Source of the DNA: Candidatus Altimarinota bacterium
GTDB taxonomy: Bacteria; Patescibacteriota; Gracilibacteria; UBA4473
Assembly (NCBI GenBank): GCA_027028725.1
Contig: JALVIB010000079.1
Span: 1 to 21,468, forward strand
Direction: 5' to 3'
DNA length: 21,468 nt
The position numbers and the translations under genes were made by a program. The notes below the pieces were generated by a model. The model was not told the DNA's origin. It was given only the letters and a program-made list of their open reading frames with translations, and made no database searches. Of this stretch, positions 1-7,263 are shown in pieces (positions within the stretch are counted from its first letter, which is position 1; each line of letters begins with the position of its first letter).

Positions 1-62
1 CCGAGTTTTCTCGTATTTTTTCCCAAGATTTCCCAGTCCGACAATTAGTCTCATCACAACTA

Positions 63-90
63 TTGTAGTTTTTCTCGCGAAAATTAAAAT
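63..90 (+). promoter_or_regulatory. Promoter of the ftsB-like gene, predicted leaderless
   Basis: The sequence shows TTGTAG (63-68), a 16-base spacer and TAAAAT (85-90). The -10 box ends 7 bases before the ATG at 98, so the transcript would begin at or next to the start codon. The arrangement matches that seen before pgk, miaB and fecR in this window. No Shine-Dalgarno sequence is present. Promoter function is inferred. Confidence 0.5.
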
Positions 91-97
91 CAATTTG

Positions 98-493
98 ATG
101 CGAACGGATTCTGTTTATAATTCCAAAAATATTCTGGTGCTGGTGGTGATCTTTGTGACCATTTTTTCGCTTTTGTACAGCTTGGCATCGTTTTTCCACG
201 AAAGTCATAAAATCAACCAAGAAATCGAATCCATTCGCCAAGCCAATATTAAAACTCTGCAAGAAATTGAAGAAAAAAAACGCTATTTGGAATATTTACA
301 GACCAAAGAACGCATTGACAAAGAGGCCAAAATGCAAATGGGGAAAAAACTGCCAGGTGAACAGGTTTTGGTTTTTGTGGAAGAAAAACTAGATATTACC
401 CCCAATAACCTCTTGCAAAACCGCAATACAAAACGAGTTGCCAATATTCCCCCTTTGGAAAAATGGAAATGGTTGTTTTTTGGGGAAAGGTGA
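98..493 (+). CDS. FtsB/DivIC-like septum formation initiator
   Basis: This is a short bitopic membrane protein of about 131 residues. A cytoplasmic N-terminus is followed by one transmembrane helix (about residues 11-31), a charged coiled coil (about 35-75) and the segment with KEAKMQMGKKLPGEQ typical of the FtsB/DivIC/FtsL family. Family members link late divisome proteins and help activate septal peptidoglycan synthesis. The C-terminus, ending near WKWLFFGER, matches the family's usual hydrophobic tail. I chose ATG at 98 over TTG at 95 because the -10 box sits exactly 7 bases before it. The stop is TGA. FtsB cannot be told from DivIC by sequence alone. A terminator follows about 70 bases downstream. 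Confidence 0.85.
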   Translation: MRTDSVYNSKNILVLVVIFVTIFSLLYSLASFFHESHKINQEIESIRQANIKTLQEIEEKKRYLEYLQTKERIDKEAKMQMGKKLPGEQVLVFVEEKLDITPNNLLQNRNTKRVANIPPLEKWKWLFFGER

Positions 494-561
494 GGAAGTT
501 AATAGTTAAAAGTTAATAATTTGGGATAGTTCAAAAGTTCACGAGTTCACAAGACAGCGAG

Positions 562-589
562 TAGGGGCGATTAGCAATCGCCCTTTTTT
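562..589 (+). terminator. Intrinsic terminator after the ftsB-like gene
   Basis: GGGCGATT (565-572), loop AGC and AATCGCCC (576-583) form a perfect 8-bp stem, followed by six T. The preceding GTAG makes it resemble a widespread dispersed repeat of the GTAGGGGC type, so it may be a repeat used as a terminator. Confidence 0.7.
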
Positions 590-590
590 A

Positions 591-629
591 AAATTTCGCG
601 CCTGCCTGCCGGTAGGCAGGGGATTTTTG
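591..629 (+). repeat. TTTCGCGGGATTTT motif split by a 20-bp palindrome
   Basis: TTTCGCG (594-600) and GGATTTTT (from 621) are the two halves of the window-wide motif. Between them lies CCTGCCTGCCGGTAGGCAGG (601-620), a near-perfect palindrome. This is the only intergenic split copy, and its insert is 20 bp rather than 21 bp. Confidence 0.7.
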
Positions 630-632
630 AAA

Positions 633-657
633 GGACAGGTTTGAAACCTGTCCCTAC
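633..657. repeat. Palindromic dispersed repeat (GGACAGGTTT family)
   Basis: GGACAGGTTT (633-642) and AAACCTGTCC (644-653) form a perfect 10-bp inverted repeat around a single G, followed by CTAC. A related sequence (GACAG...CTGTC) forms the terminator after rplO. The stretch 494-682 holds only repeats and no gene that I can support. Confidence 0.65.
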
Positions 658-682
658 TCGTAAACTCGCAAACTATTCAAAT

Positions 683-711
683 TTGTAAATCCCACAAAAT
701 TCAGGTATAAT
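683..711 (+). promoter_or_regulatory. Promoter of the lysine-rich unknown
   Basis: TTGTAA (683-688), a 17-base spacer and a consensus TATAAT (706-711) lie 22 bases before the ATG at 734. The leader would be about 15 bases with no Shine-Dalgarno sequence. Confidence 0.6.
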
Positions 712-733
712 GGACTGATTTAAATCAAAAACT

Positions 734-2422
734 ATGTCTATAGTCAAAGATATTGCCAAAAAATCCCGCGAAAAAATTGAGACAAAGGTGTCTAATTTAT
801 CGCCATTGGAAAAAATAACTGAAGGATTTCACTTAAATCAAAAAATTGATAAAGCTATAGATAAAAAGGCAGTAACGGTTAAAACTCATATAGATAAAAC
901 GGAATTGAAAGAAGAAGTAAAAGAATCTGCCGAAAAACCACAAAAAAAGGTTAAAAAAAGTTTAATTAAACGCGGAATTAAAGCTGCTTTGGGAATTTTG
1001 GGATTCGGAATTGGAAAAGAAATTTTATCAAAAAAAACGACGGAAAATGTCGCGGGAGAAGCCGCGGAACTATTAACTGATGATGAAAAATTAAAAGCCG
1101 CTAATGATAAATTGCAAGAACAATTAGATAATAAAAACAGTTTATTGCATAAACTTCACCACGAAAAAGATCCCGCGAAAAAAGCGGCTTTAAAAGCAAA
1201 AATCAAAAAATATCGTGATAAAAAATTTGGGATTATGGATATGATGAAAGACACTTGGAAAGAAACTGCTGTTGATGAAAACGGTAAAAAACGCGGATTT
1301 CTTTCTCATTTATGGCATTCTATTGGAAAATTTTTCTCAACTAATATTGCTTTCTATTTTGGAGTCAAAAAAGCCGAGAAAGCTGGATTATTTAAATTAC
1401 AAGAGGAAGCTGAGGAACTTAAAAGAGAGGGAAAAGAACTTCAAAAATCTGCAAAAGAAAAAATGCGTGAAGGAAAACAATTATCTCGAGCAAGTAAGGA
1501 AAGTGGGGTTCGACATCTGCGAAAAAATAAAATTCCCGCCAAAGATTTAGTTAAAAACTTTGAAAAAGAAATAGCTGAATTGAAGATAAAATTTAATAAG
1601 GGTGAAATTTCCGCTGAAGTTTTTGGACAAAGAATGGAAGAAGCCAATGTTAAACTTTTCCGTGAAGCTAAAGCAAATAGACAAGTTAAACCTTTGTTAA
1701 AATTAATGAAAAAGGGAAAAGTTCCCGGAATGGAATTGCCGGCTAATTTTTCGGTAAAAAACAAAAATCCCGCGAAAAATTTATTTAAATTAAAAGTTAA
1801 TCCAATTTCTATGGCGGTTTCTGTAGCTATCACCAAAGCCGTTCTGGATGGGAAAGAGAAATCTAGTTGGAAAGAAATTGGGCGATCTTTAGTTAGTAAA
1901 GAAACCTTAACAGAAGCATTTGTGCCAGGAGTTGGGACTTGGCGAAGTCTTAAACGAAATTGGAATAATTCTAGTGCACCAACTTGGTTAAAAATAACCG
2001 ATGTTGGACTAAATGTAGTTGGAGATGTAATGCTGGCGGCTGGGTACATTGGTTCTCTTTTTAGTTTTGGAGGAGGAGCAGCAGTTGGTGTAGCCGGAAG
2101 AACGGCAGTTGTTGGGCTAGGAAAAAGATGGTTAACTCGTGAAGGAGTAAAAATCGCTGCTAAACAAGCTGGGAAAGCGGTTGTTACTAAAGAAGGTCGC
2201 AAAATGGTTTTAAATTCCGCGAAAAAATCAGTAATGCAAGGAGTAAAAACTTCGGCAATCAGCACGCCAATCGCCCTGGCTGCCCAAAAGGGAATTAAAA
2301 AAATGTTTAGTAAAGATCGCGTTAATGAAGCTTTTAATGATATGCTAACCGATGAGCAAAAACGCTCAATCCGCCTAACAAAACAATTAAAAGAAGAAGG
2401 GGAATATATAATGGCTGCATAA
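734..2422 (+). CDS. Unknown lysine-rich protein with hydrophobic C-terminal region
   Basis: I do not recognise this 562-residue protein. Residues 1-330 are strongly charged (Lys/Glu) and partly predicted coiled coil, with one more hydrophobic patch near 80-100. Residues about 400-480 are hydrophobic and rich in Gly and Ala, including FSFGGGAAVGVAGR, and could lie in or on a membrane. There is no N-terminal signal peptide. Its own promoter ends 22 bases upstream. Four in-frame copies of the motif (cores at 764, 1051, 1171 and 1768) contribute peptides such as KSREKI and NPAKNL. The TAA stop is the first three bases of a 107-bp repeat. A shell, phage-like or surface role cannot be judged from sequence. 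Confidence 0.7.
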   Translation: MSIVKDIAKKSREKIETKVSNLSPLEKITEGFHLNQKIDKAIDKKAVTVKTHIDKTELKEEVKESAEKPQKKVKKSLIKRGIKAALGILGFGIGKEILSKKTTENVAGEAAELLTDDEKLKAANDKLQEQLDNKNSLLHKLHHEKDPAKKAALKAKIKKYRDKKFGIMDMMKDTWKETAVDENGKKRGFLSHLWHSIGKFFSTNIAFYFGVKKAEKAGLFKLQEEAEELKREGKELQKSAKEKMREGKQLSRASKESGVRHLRKNKIPAKDLVKNFEKEIAELKIKFNKGEISAEVFGQRMEEANVKLFREAKANRQVKPLLKLMKKGKVPGMELPANFSVKNKNPAKNLFKLKVNPISMAVSVAITKAVLDGKEKSSWKEIGRSLVSKETLTEAFVPGVGTWRSLKRNWNNSSAPTWLKITDVGLNVVGDVMLAAGYIGSLFSFGGGAAVGVAGRTAVVGLGKRWLTREGVKIAAKQAGKAVVTKEGRKMVLNSAKKSVMQGVKTSAISTPIALAAQKGIKKMFSKDRVNEAFNDMLTDEQKRSIRLTKQLKEEGEYIMAA

Positions 2423-2527
2423 AATTTCGCGGGATTTTAGAAAAAACTTAAGTCCGGACTTAAACAACTTTTTATACCGTACCAAGTCCGGACTTGTTTT
2501 TTTATATTGTTAAAATCCCGCGAAATT
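2421..2527 (+). repeat. 107-bp element with terminal inverted motifs, copy 1
   Basis: The element starts with AAAATTTCGCGGGATTTT (2421-2438) and ends with its inverse (2512-2527). Two perfect AAGTCCGGACTT palindromes (2450-2461 and 2484-2495) lie inside, 34 bases apart. It is about 90% identical by eye to the inverted copy at 13813-13920. It fills the gap between two convergent genes exactly, overlapping both stop codons. It may work as a bidirectional terminator, because the second palindrome is followed by a T-run on the + strand. It resembles a MITE in structure, but no target duplication is evident. Confidence 0.8.
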
Positions 2528-3974
2528 ACACCAACTCTCCGTTCAAAATATAGTTTTGACGATTGGTGATTTTGACGGGAACTTCTTGCCCCATTAGATT
2601 TCGTCCGGAAGTGAAATAAACTTCAAAAAATTCGCGGGATCTACCAGAATGACGAAAAAGCCCGTCATCTAATGGAACCGATTTTTCAACCAGAACCTCC
2701 AAGGTTTTACCAATTGCTCGTTCGCGGTTTGCCCAGGCGCTTTCTTTGACCACTTCGTCAAATTTATGGAACCGCTCTTTTTTAATTTTTTCCGGAATAA
2801 ATTTGTCGGTCATTTCACCTGCCGCGGTATTTTTTCGCGGGGAATAAATCGCGGTGAAGGAAAAATCAAATTTTACGCGTCGCCCAAAATCCAAAAGCTC
2901 TTGAAACTGCTCCTCGGTCTCCCCCGGAAACCCGACAATAATATCGGTCGAAATTGTCACTCCCGGAATTTTCTCGCGAATTTTTCGGATAATTTCCTCA
3001 TAATGCTCAACCGTATAATTCCGCTCCATATCTTGCAAAAGGGAATTTGAACCATGCTGAACTGGCAAATGAACATACGGACAACTTGTTTTCATTTCTG
3101 CCAAAGCGTCAATCACATCGTCCGTAAAATCTTGCGGATGCGCTGCTGTAAATCGTAAACGAGAAAGTCCTTCGGAATGGAGTTCATCGATTTTTCGCAA
3201 GAGTTTTGCAAAACATTTCTCACCTTTGTCGCGATACGAATTAACATTCTGACCAAGCAGTGTAATCTCCTTTGCGCCGTTTTTTACAAGTGTTTGGCAT
3301 TCCGCAAAAACCTCCTCCATGGGACGAGAAATTTCGCGACCGCGCGTGTGCGGAACGATGCAGTATGAACAAAACTTGTCGCACCCCTGCATAATCGGCA
3401 CAAAAACTTGAAATTTGTTGGTCACATTTGGCGGAATGTTGAAATAGCTGTCGTCTTCATAATGGCACGGACTAGCTTCAAATCCCGCGAAAATATTTTC
3501 CAGAATTTTGGGCAACTTCACGCAATCCTCAATCCGAAACACAAAATCAATAAAATCGTGTTGCAAAAGCGGATCTTTGGCTTCTTTTTTCGCTCCGGTT
3601 TGTCGCACCATGCACCCTGTCACCCCGATTTTCGCCATTGGATAATCCTTCAACATTTCTTGAATTACACCAATCGCTTTGTCTTCCGCTTTTTGACGCA
3701 CTGAACAAGTGTTGAAAATAATTAGATCAATCTCCTTGTTTTTCGCGCTGCGCCCCGCTCCGCGGTGGGGATTTTCTTCAACAACCCCCCTAGCCCCCCT
3801 TGTCAGGGGGGAATTTGTAGAATCCACCACAACCTGCCGTTTTCCAAGATATTCCATCCCCTGATCTTTGAACGGAACAAAGCCAGATTCTTCTAAAATA
3901 TGCGAAACTCGCTCCGAATCAGAATGATTCATCTGACAACCAAAAGTTTTAATTAAGTAAGTTCGCTTTTTCAT
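2526..3974 (-). CDS. miaB: tRNA-2-methylthio-N6-isopentenyladenosine synthase MiaB
   Basis: This radical SAM methylthiotransferase adds a methylthio group at the 2 position of i6A37 in tRNAs reading UNN codons. Order: N-terminal MTTase domain with auxiliary-cluster cysteines C13, C90 (NTCSVR) and C121; radical SAM domain with C198-x3-C202-x2-C205 (CDKFCSYC); C-terminal TRAM region near 415-480. The protein has 482 residues, slightly long for the family. The surplus is residues about 51-80, where two dispersed repeats lie in frame: NSPLTRGARGVV from the G/C-run palindrome family and HRGAGRSAK from the 21-bp core. The insert lies just before the conserved IIFNTC strand. The predicted promoter gives a leaderless mRNA. 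MiaB is preferred to MtaB or RimO because of NTCSVR and the overall layout. Confidence 0.93.
   Translation of the reverse strand: MKKRTYLIKTFGCQMNHSDSERVSHILEESGFVPFKDQGMEYLGKRQVVVDSTNSPLTRGARGVVEENPHRGAGRSAKNKEIDLIIFNTCSVRQKAEDKAIGVIQEMLKDYPMAKIGVTGCMVRQTGAKKEAKDPLLQHDFIDFVFRIEDCVKLPKILENIFAGFEASPCHYEDDSYFNIPPNVTNKFQVFVPIMQGCDKFCSYCIVPHTRGREISRPMEEVFAECQTLVKNGAKEITLLGQNVNSYRDKGEKCFAKLLRKIDELHSEGLSRLRFTAAHPQDFTDDVIDALAEMKTSCPYVHLPVQHGSNSLLQDMERNYTVEHYEEIIRKIREKIPGVTISTDIIVGFPGETEEQFQELLDFGRRVKFDFSFTAIYSPRKNTAAGEMTDKFIPEKIKKERFHKFDEVVKESAWANRERAIGKTLEVLVEKSVPLDDGLFRHSGRSREFFEVYFTSGRNLMGQEVPVKITNRQNYILNGELV
3741..3775 (-). repeat. Motif split by in-frame 21-bp palindromic core (in miaB)
   Basis: TTTCGCG (3741-3747) and GGATTTT (3769-3775) flank a 21-bp core (3748-3768) with CTGCGCCCCGC on the left and GCGGTGG on the right. 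On the coding strand the core adds seven codons at about residues 69-76. It is nearly identical to the copy in the ferredoxin gene at 9061-9094. Confidence 0.8.
3783..3813 (-). repeat. G/C-run palindrome family copy inside miaB
   Basis: CCCCCC, TAG, CCCCCC, TTGTCA and GGGGGG are read in order on the + strand. One G-run can pair with either of two C-runs. The same three-run design recurs at 4040, 4085, 8393, 9448, 14577, 14657, 16068, 16121 and 18316. Here it encodes about residues 54-65. Confidence 0.7.
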
Positions 3975-3981
3975 CGCGCTG

Positions 3982-4008
3982 ATTGTATTGATTATGGGAA
4001 AAAGTCAA
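3982..4008 (-). promoter_or_regulatory. Promoter of miaB, predicted leaderless
   Basis: On the minus strand, TTGACT (4008-4003), a 15-base spacer and TACAAT (3987-3982) are followed by exactly 7 bases and the ATG (3974). The spacer is short, so confidence is moderate. Confidence 0.4.
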
Positions 4009-4037
4009 AAATCTCGCGAAAAAATAATAAATATTCT

Positions 4038-4124
4038 TATTGTTCCCTCTTTTTTCAAAGAGGGTTAGGATGATTTTTTAAAAGCAAAATCCTCCTCAAT
4101 CCTCCTTTCAAAAAAGGAGGAAGC
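4038..4124. repeat. Two inverted copies of the G/C-run palindrome family
   Basis: The first copy has CCCTCTTTTTTCAAAGAGGG (4042-4061) plus a downstream TTAGGATGATTTT. The second is inverted: AAAATCCTCCTC, then CCTCCTTTCAAAAAAGGAGG (4099-4118). The pair can fold on itself. It fills the divergent miaB/pgk gap together with motif copies near 4012 and 4137. Confidence 0.65.
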
Positions 4125-4173
4125 TATTCGAAAAAATCCCGCGAAATTTTTTTATTTCCGCAAAAATTTAAGT

Positions 4174-4179
4174 TAAAAT
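4174..4179 (+). promoter_or_regulatory. -10 box of pgk, predicted leaderless
   Basis: TAAAAT lies exactly 7 bases before the pgk ATG, as at ftsB and fecR. No convincing -35 hexamer can be seen 16-17 bases upstream. Confidence 0.35.
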
Positions 4180-4186
4180 TCCGGCG

Positions 4187-5368
4187 ATGGAAATAAACAA
4201 ATTGGCTTCAGAAAAAATCGCGGGAAAAGTTGTTCTCGTGCGGGCGGACTTCAATGTTCCGTTGAAAGACGGCAAAGTTGCCGAAAAAACCAGGCTTGAA
4301 GAATCTTTACCGACAATTAAATTCTTATTGGAAAACGGCGCGAAACGAATTCATCTTCTTTCTCATTTGGGACGCCCTAAAGGACAAGTTGTGCCTGAAT
4401 TATCGTTGAAACCGGTGGCTGAAGAATTGCAAAAACTGTTAGGTGAGCCCGTAGAATTCCGTCCCGCGGCTTCGCTCGGGATAAACTCTTTCACAGCAGG
4501 AGAAGGCAAAATTCAGTTACATGAAAATGTGCGATTTTATCCGGGAGAAAAGAAAAATAATCCCGAATTTTCCGCGAAAATTTTGGCCGAAACGGGCGCG
4601 GAAGTATTTGTAAACGACGGATTCGCGGTTTCCCACCGTGCGCACGCCTCGGTGGTGGGATTTGCGGGAAAAATTCCAAATCTCGCGGGAAAATTGATTG
4701 AAAAAGAAATCAAAAATTTGTCGCCTTTTTTGAGCAAAGAAAAAATCGCGGGATTAACTGTGATTATCGGTGGTGCAAAAATGGAAACAAAAACTGCGGT
4801 CTTGAAACATTTCGCGGAAACTGCCAGCAATATCATTATCGGGGGAGCGCTCGCAAACACTTTTTTGGTTGCGCAAGGTTATAATGTGGGGGAAAGTTTA
4901 TACGAAGAAGACGAAGTGGAAACTGCTCGCGAAGTTTTGGAAATGGCGGAAGTGTCCAAAACAGGCGTTCATCTGCCGGTTGATGTGCAGTGCGCGGAAA
5001 ATCCAGATAGCGAATCAATGTATTTCCCGATTGACGATGTCATCGGAAGTTTGAAAATTTTTGATATTGGACCGCGGACGATTGCTAGTTTTCGCGAGAT
5101 TATCGCGCACTCTAAGGTGATTATGTGGAACGGACCAATCGGATTTTTTGAAAAATCGCCGTTTGATTCGGGAACGGAAGCAATTTCCCGCGAAATTATG
5201 AAAAACAAGTCTGCCAAAACGATTTTGGGCGGCGGAGACACTTTGGCGGCGCTGAAAAAATTTGGGATTGCTAAATCCGAATTTACACATGTTTCCACTG
5301 GTGGTGGCGCAATGCTGGAATTTTTGGAAGGTAAAGAATTGCCTGGGATTGAAATTCTGAAAGTCTAA
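4187..5368 (+). CDS. pgk: Phosphoglycerate kinase
   Basis: Transfers the acyl phosphate of 1,3-bisphosphoglycerate to ADP in lower glycolysis, in the cytoplasm. The 393-residue length is normal. The N-terminal substrate domain carries RADFNVPL (about 19-26), SHLGRPKG (about 64-71) and the conserved HRAHAS region. The C-terminal nucleotide domain has the GGAKMETKTAVL region, WNGPIGFFE and GGGDT (about 349-353). Several copies of the repeat motif lie in the coding frame (cores at 4219, 4684, 4747 and 5186), but they coincide with natural family residues such as FAGKIPNLAGKL, so they cost the protein nothing visible. A sense motif begins at its TAA stop. Confidence 0.97.
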   Translation: MEINKLASEKIAGKVVLVRADFNVPLKDGKVAEKTRLEESLPTIKFLLENGAKRIHLLSHLGRPKGQVVPELSLKPVAEELQKLLGEPVEFRPAASLGINSFTAGEGKIQLHENVRFYPGEKKNNPEFSAKILAETGAEVFVNDGFAVSHRAHASVVGFAGKIPNLAGKLIEKEIKNLSPFLSKEKIAGLTVIIGGAKMETKTAVLKHFAETASNIIIGGALANTFLVAQGYNVGESLYEEDEVETAREVLEMAEVSKTGVHLPVDVQCAENPDSESMYFPIDDVIGSLKIFDIGPRTIASFREIIAHSKVIMWNGPIGFFEKSPFDSGTEAISREIMKNKSAKTILGGGDTLAALKKFGIAKSEFTHVSTGGGAMLEFLEGKELPGIEILKV

Positions 5369-5385
5369 ATTTTCGCGGGATTTTT
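5366..5385 (+). repeat. Stop-anchored motif after pgk
   Basis: The TAA stop runs directly into ATTTTCGCGGGATTTTT. The same stop-motif junction occurs at seven other genes in this window. Confidence 0.7.
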
Positions 5386-5401
5386 ACCGCCTTTGAAAAA
5401 A

Positions 5402-5478
5402 TGGTGACTCGAGGCAGATTTGAACTGCCGACCTCAGGGTTATGAATCCTGCGCTCTCACCAACTGAGCTACCGAGTC
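5402..5478 (-). tRNA. tRNA-Met (CAT anticodon)
   Basis: Seventy-seven bases fold as a complete cloverleaf: acceptor GACTCGG with TCGAGTC (one G-T pair at position 7), D-arm GCTC/GAGC, anticodon loop TTCATAA, T-arm GGCAG TTCAAAT CTGCC, discriminator A and an encoded CCA. The last anticodon-stem pair (A with C) is a mismatch. G1-C72 pairing suggests an elongator; an Ile tRNA with lysidine-modified CAT cannot be excluded. It lies 11 bases downstream of rplY on the same strand and is probably cut from that transcript. Confidence 0.93.
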
Positions 5479-5489
5479 ATTTACAAGAA

Positions 5490-6128
5490 CTATTCAGCTT
5501 TTTTCTCTTCTTCTGTTGATTCTGCTGTTTCTTCTCCTTCACTTTCGCTTTCTTCTTTTCCAATAGAAACGCGCTTCGCCTTAACAGAACAAACTACTTC
5601 GTCATCTGACAACCCCATAACTTCATATTTCTTTGGATCAAGTCCCAAATCAGAGATTTTGATAACATCTCCTGGTTCTTTTAAAAGTGTTAAATCAACA
5701 TCAATTTTTCGCGGGGAATCTGCCGGTAAACATTTAATATCTAAGCTTTTGTGAGCAGTTACCAAAATTCCTCCCAATTTGATAGCTGGACTTTCATTTA
5801 CAAATTCTAGTGGAACATGAACAATTGCTTTTTCTTTCAAGTTTGCCGCGAAAAAATCAACATGGTCTATTTCGTGGCGAACTGGATGCAAGCTGACTTC
5901 TTTCATCAACACAATAACTTTTTTTCCTTCAATATCTAAGTTAATCAAGGTTGAAGTTCCAACTTTACGGTAAGCTCGCAAAACATCAGAAGCATCAACT
6001 GAAACAGGGACTGGATCAAATCCGTGTCCATAAACAACTCCCAAAACTTGTCTGTTTTCCTTTAATTCTCTGTTTGTTTGTCGAGACGGAACCCGCTTTT
6101 TTGCCGTTAGTGTCAATGTATTTGTCAT
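5490..6128 (-). CDS. rplY: Large ribosomal subunit protein bL25 (CTC form)
   Basis: Binds 5S rRNA in the large subunit. The protein has 212 residues: an N-terminal bL25 domain (about 1-90, with GVVYGHGFDPVPVSVD and HPVRHEIDHVDF) and the C-terminal CTC/TL5-type beta domain (about 95-185, with EFVNESPAIKLGGIL). It ends in an acidic tail of Glu, Ser and Lys. The long form is usual outside enterobacteria. Its own promoter lies upstream, and the tRNA-Met gene follows closely. One variant motif core lies in frame near 5710. Confidence 0.93.
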   Translation of the reverse strand: MTNTLTLTAKKRVPSRQTNRELKENRQVLGVVYGHGFDPVPVSVDASDVLRAYRKVGTSTLINLDIEGKKVIVLMKEVSLHPVRHEIDHVDFFAANLKEKAIVHVPLEFVNESPAIKLGGILVTAHKSLDIKCLPADSPRKIDVDLTLLKEPGDVIKISDLGLDPKKYEVMGLSDDEVVCSVKAKRVSIGKEESESEGEETAESTEEEKKAE

Positions 6129-6152
6129 TTTAAGTATCCAAAATTCCCCGCG

Positions 6153-6180
6153 ATTTTATGATTTCTTTCTCCTTTGTCAA
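6153..6180 (-). promoter_or_regulatory. Promoter of rplY
   Basis: On the minus strand, consensus TTGACA (6180-6175), a 16-base spacer and TAAAAT (6158-6153) lie 24 bases before the ATG. The -10 runs straight into a variant of the repeat motif. GGATACTTAA just before the start also occurs before rplF. Confidence 0.6.
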
Positions 6181-6234
6181 TTTTTTATGATGAGAAAGAA
6201 ACCTATACAAAATTTCGCGGGATTTCTAGGCAAA

Positions 6235-6257
6235 ACAAAAAAACGCCAAAAGGCGCT
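6235..6257 (-). terminator. Intrinsic terminator after tRNA-Tyr
   Basis: On the minus strand, AGCGCC, TTTT and GGCGTT form a tight hairpin followed by a run of T. It starts about 8 bases after the tRNA 3' end. Confidence 0.75.
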
Positions 6258-6264
6258 AAAAATA

Positions 6265-6349
6265 TGGTGGGCAGGACAGGATTCGAACCTGTGAAGGCTG
6301 AGCCGGCAGATTTACAGTCTGCTGCGTTTGACCGCTTCGCTACCTACCC
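6265..6349 (-). tRNA. tRNA-Tyr (GTA anticodon)
   Basis: Eighty-five bases form a class II tRNA with a long variable arm. The acceptor GGGTAGG pairs with CCTGCCC, the anticodon stem CAGAC/ATCTG encloses GTA, the T-arm contains GGTTCGAATCC, and CCA is encoded. The long arm and GTA anticodon identify Tyr. Confidence 0.96.
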
Positions 6350-6365
6350 ACAAAGAACTGCACCG

Positions 6366-6393
6366 AATATATTTTTTCGCGAAAAAATGTCAA
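6366..6393 (-). promoter_or_regulatory. Promoter of tRNA-Tyr
   Basis: On the minus strand, TTGACA (6393-6388), a 16-base spacer and TATATT (6371-6366) lie about 17 bases before the tRNA 5' end. The spacer is itself a perfect palindrome, TTTTTTCGCGAAAAAA. Confidence 0.65.
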
Positions 6394-6460
6394 TTTTATC
6401 AAAAGAATACTTGCCACTTTGTCATTCTAGCTTGTCTAGAATCCAAAATCCCACGAAATT

Positions 6461-7171
6461 TTACTCAATTACTAATTCTCCATTCTGTTGGTTGTAATAT
6501 TCAACTGCTTTATTTTGAAGATCTTCAAGATTTTTTTTATAACTTTGAAATTCTTCTGTTTTAACTGCCGTATTATGCCAGCCTTCTCCATATTCCTCTT
6601 CTAATCTTTTTTCCAATACTTCAACATTCTTAAACTCCTGCAAAAAATCAGGCCACTCTATCAAACAAATAGCACGATGTGCAATTGAAATATCTTTTAA
6701 TCTTTTTTCATTTGTCCAATATTTATCATTACCATCTTCCTGAAAGTAAATATATTCCGTATCACTTAATATTTTAGTTTTATCTTTGGCATATTTTAAA
6801 TGTCTAATTTGAGTAGAACCTTCTTCTTGTTCTAATTCTGACAAAAATACTTCTTCTGGATTCTCCAAAGTCTTTAAAACATTTCTAATTCGTTCATAAA
6901 AAGGAATAGTATATTTATAAACCTTACTTTTTGAATCAACTCTTTGATGTACAGAGTCCCCCTCTAAATCTGGTACTAATTTATTTTTTCCCTTATCAGC
7001 TTTTGCTGGAAATGGCCAAAATGGTGAATATACAAATTCCTTAAAATCATTATCGCCTTTTGCAACTCTTCCATATTCCTGCCCTTGTCCAATATATAAC
7101 ATTCTGCTGTTATCATCACCCGGAATCTCTCGTATCCCTGTTGAAATCCAGTAATTATTTCTTTCGTCCAT
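6461..7171 (-). CDS. Unknown acidic cytoplasmic protein
   Basis: I do not recognise this 236-residue protein. It has no signal peptide or membrane segment and is rich in Glu, Asp, Lys, Tyr and Trp. The first 70 residues hold GIREIPGD, YIGQGQEYGRVAKGD and SPFWPFPAK; residues about 165-236 are helical and charged (EWPDFLQEFKNVEVLEKRLEEEYG). The gene contains no copy of the window-wide motif. A variant (cores CGTGGG) abuts its TAA stop. TATATT 15 bases upstream of ATG is a plausible -10. The absence of the motif and the unusual composition are compatible with recent acquisition. Confidence 0.65.
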   Translation of the reverse strand: MDERNNYWISTGIREIPGDDNSRMLYIGQGQEYGRVAKGDNDFKEFVYSPFWPFPAKADKGKNKLVPDLEGDSVHQRVDSKSKVYKYTIPFYERIRNVLKTLENPEEVFLSELEQEEGSTQIRHLKYAKDKTKILSDTEYIYFQEDGNDKYWTNEKRLKDISIAHRAICLIEWPDFLQEFKNVEVLEKRLEEEYGEGWHNTAVKTEEFQSYKKNLEDLQNKAVEYYNQQNGELVIE

Positions 7172-7263
7172 CTTTAAAATTTTTAAAATATATCACAGAC
7201 AAGGTAGTATCTCTTTTTGTTCTGTCAAGAGATTTTTAATCTTTTCCCAAAAAATGCAAAAAC

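Noticed and set aside
1..68. An open frame ending TAG at 66-68 that could be the end of an upstream gene (…FPVRQLVSSQLL)
   Set aside because: Only 21 codons are visible at the window edge, with no recognisable family signature. It cannot be told from chance.
1441..2265. A 274-codon open frame antisense to the lysine-rich unknown
   Set aside because: It is a mirror of a Lys/Glu-rich coding strand. It has no start signal of its own and overlaps a gene with a clear promoter.
7205..7240. Hairpin ATCTCTT...AAGAGAT as a terminator for the Mur gene
   Set aside because: The T-rich side is on the + strand, which has no gene ending here. On the minus strand no T-run follows.
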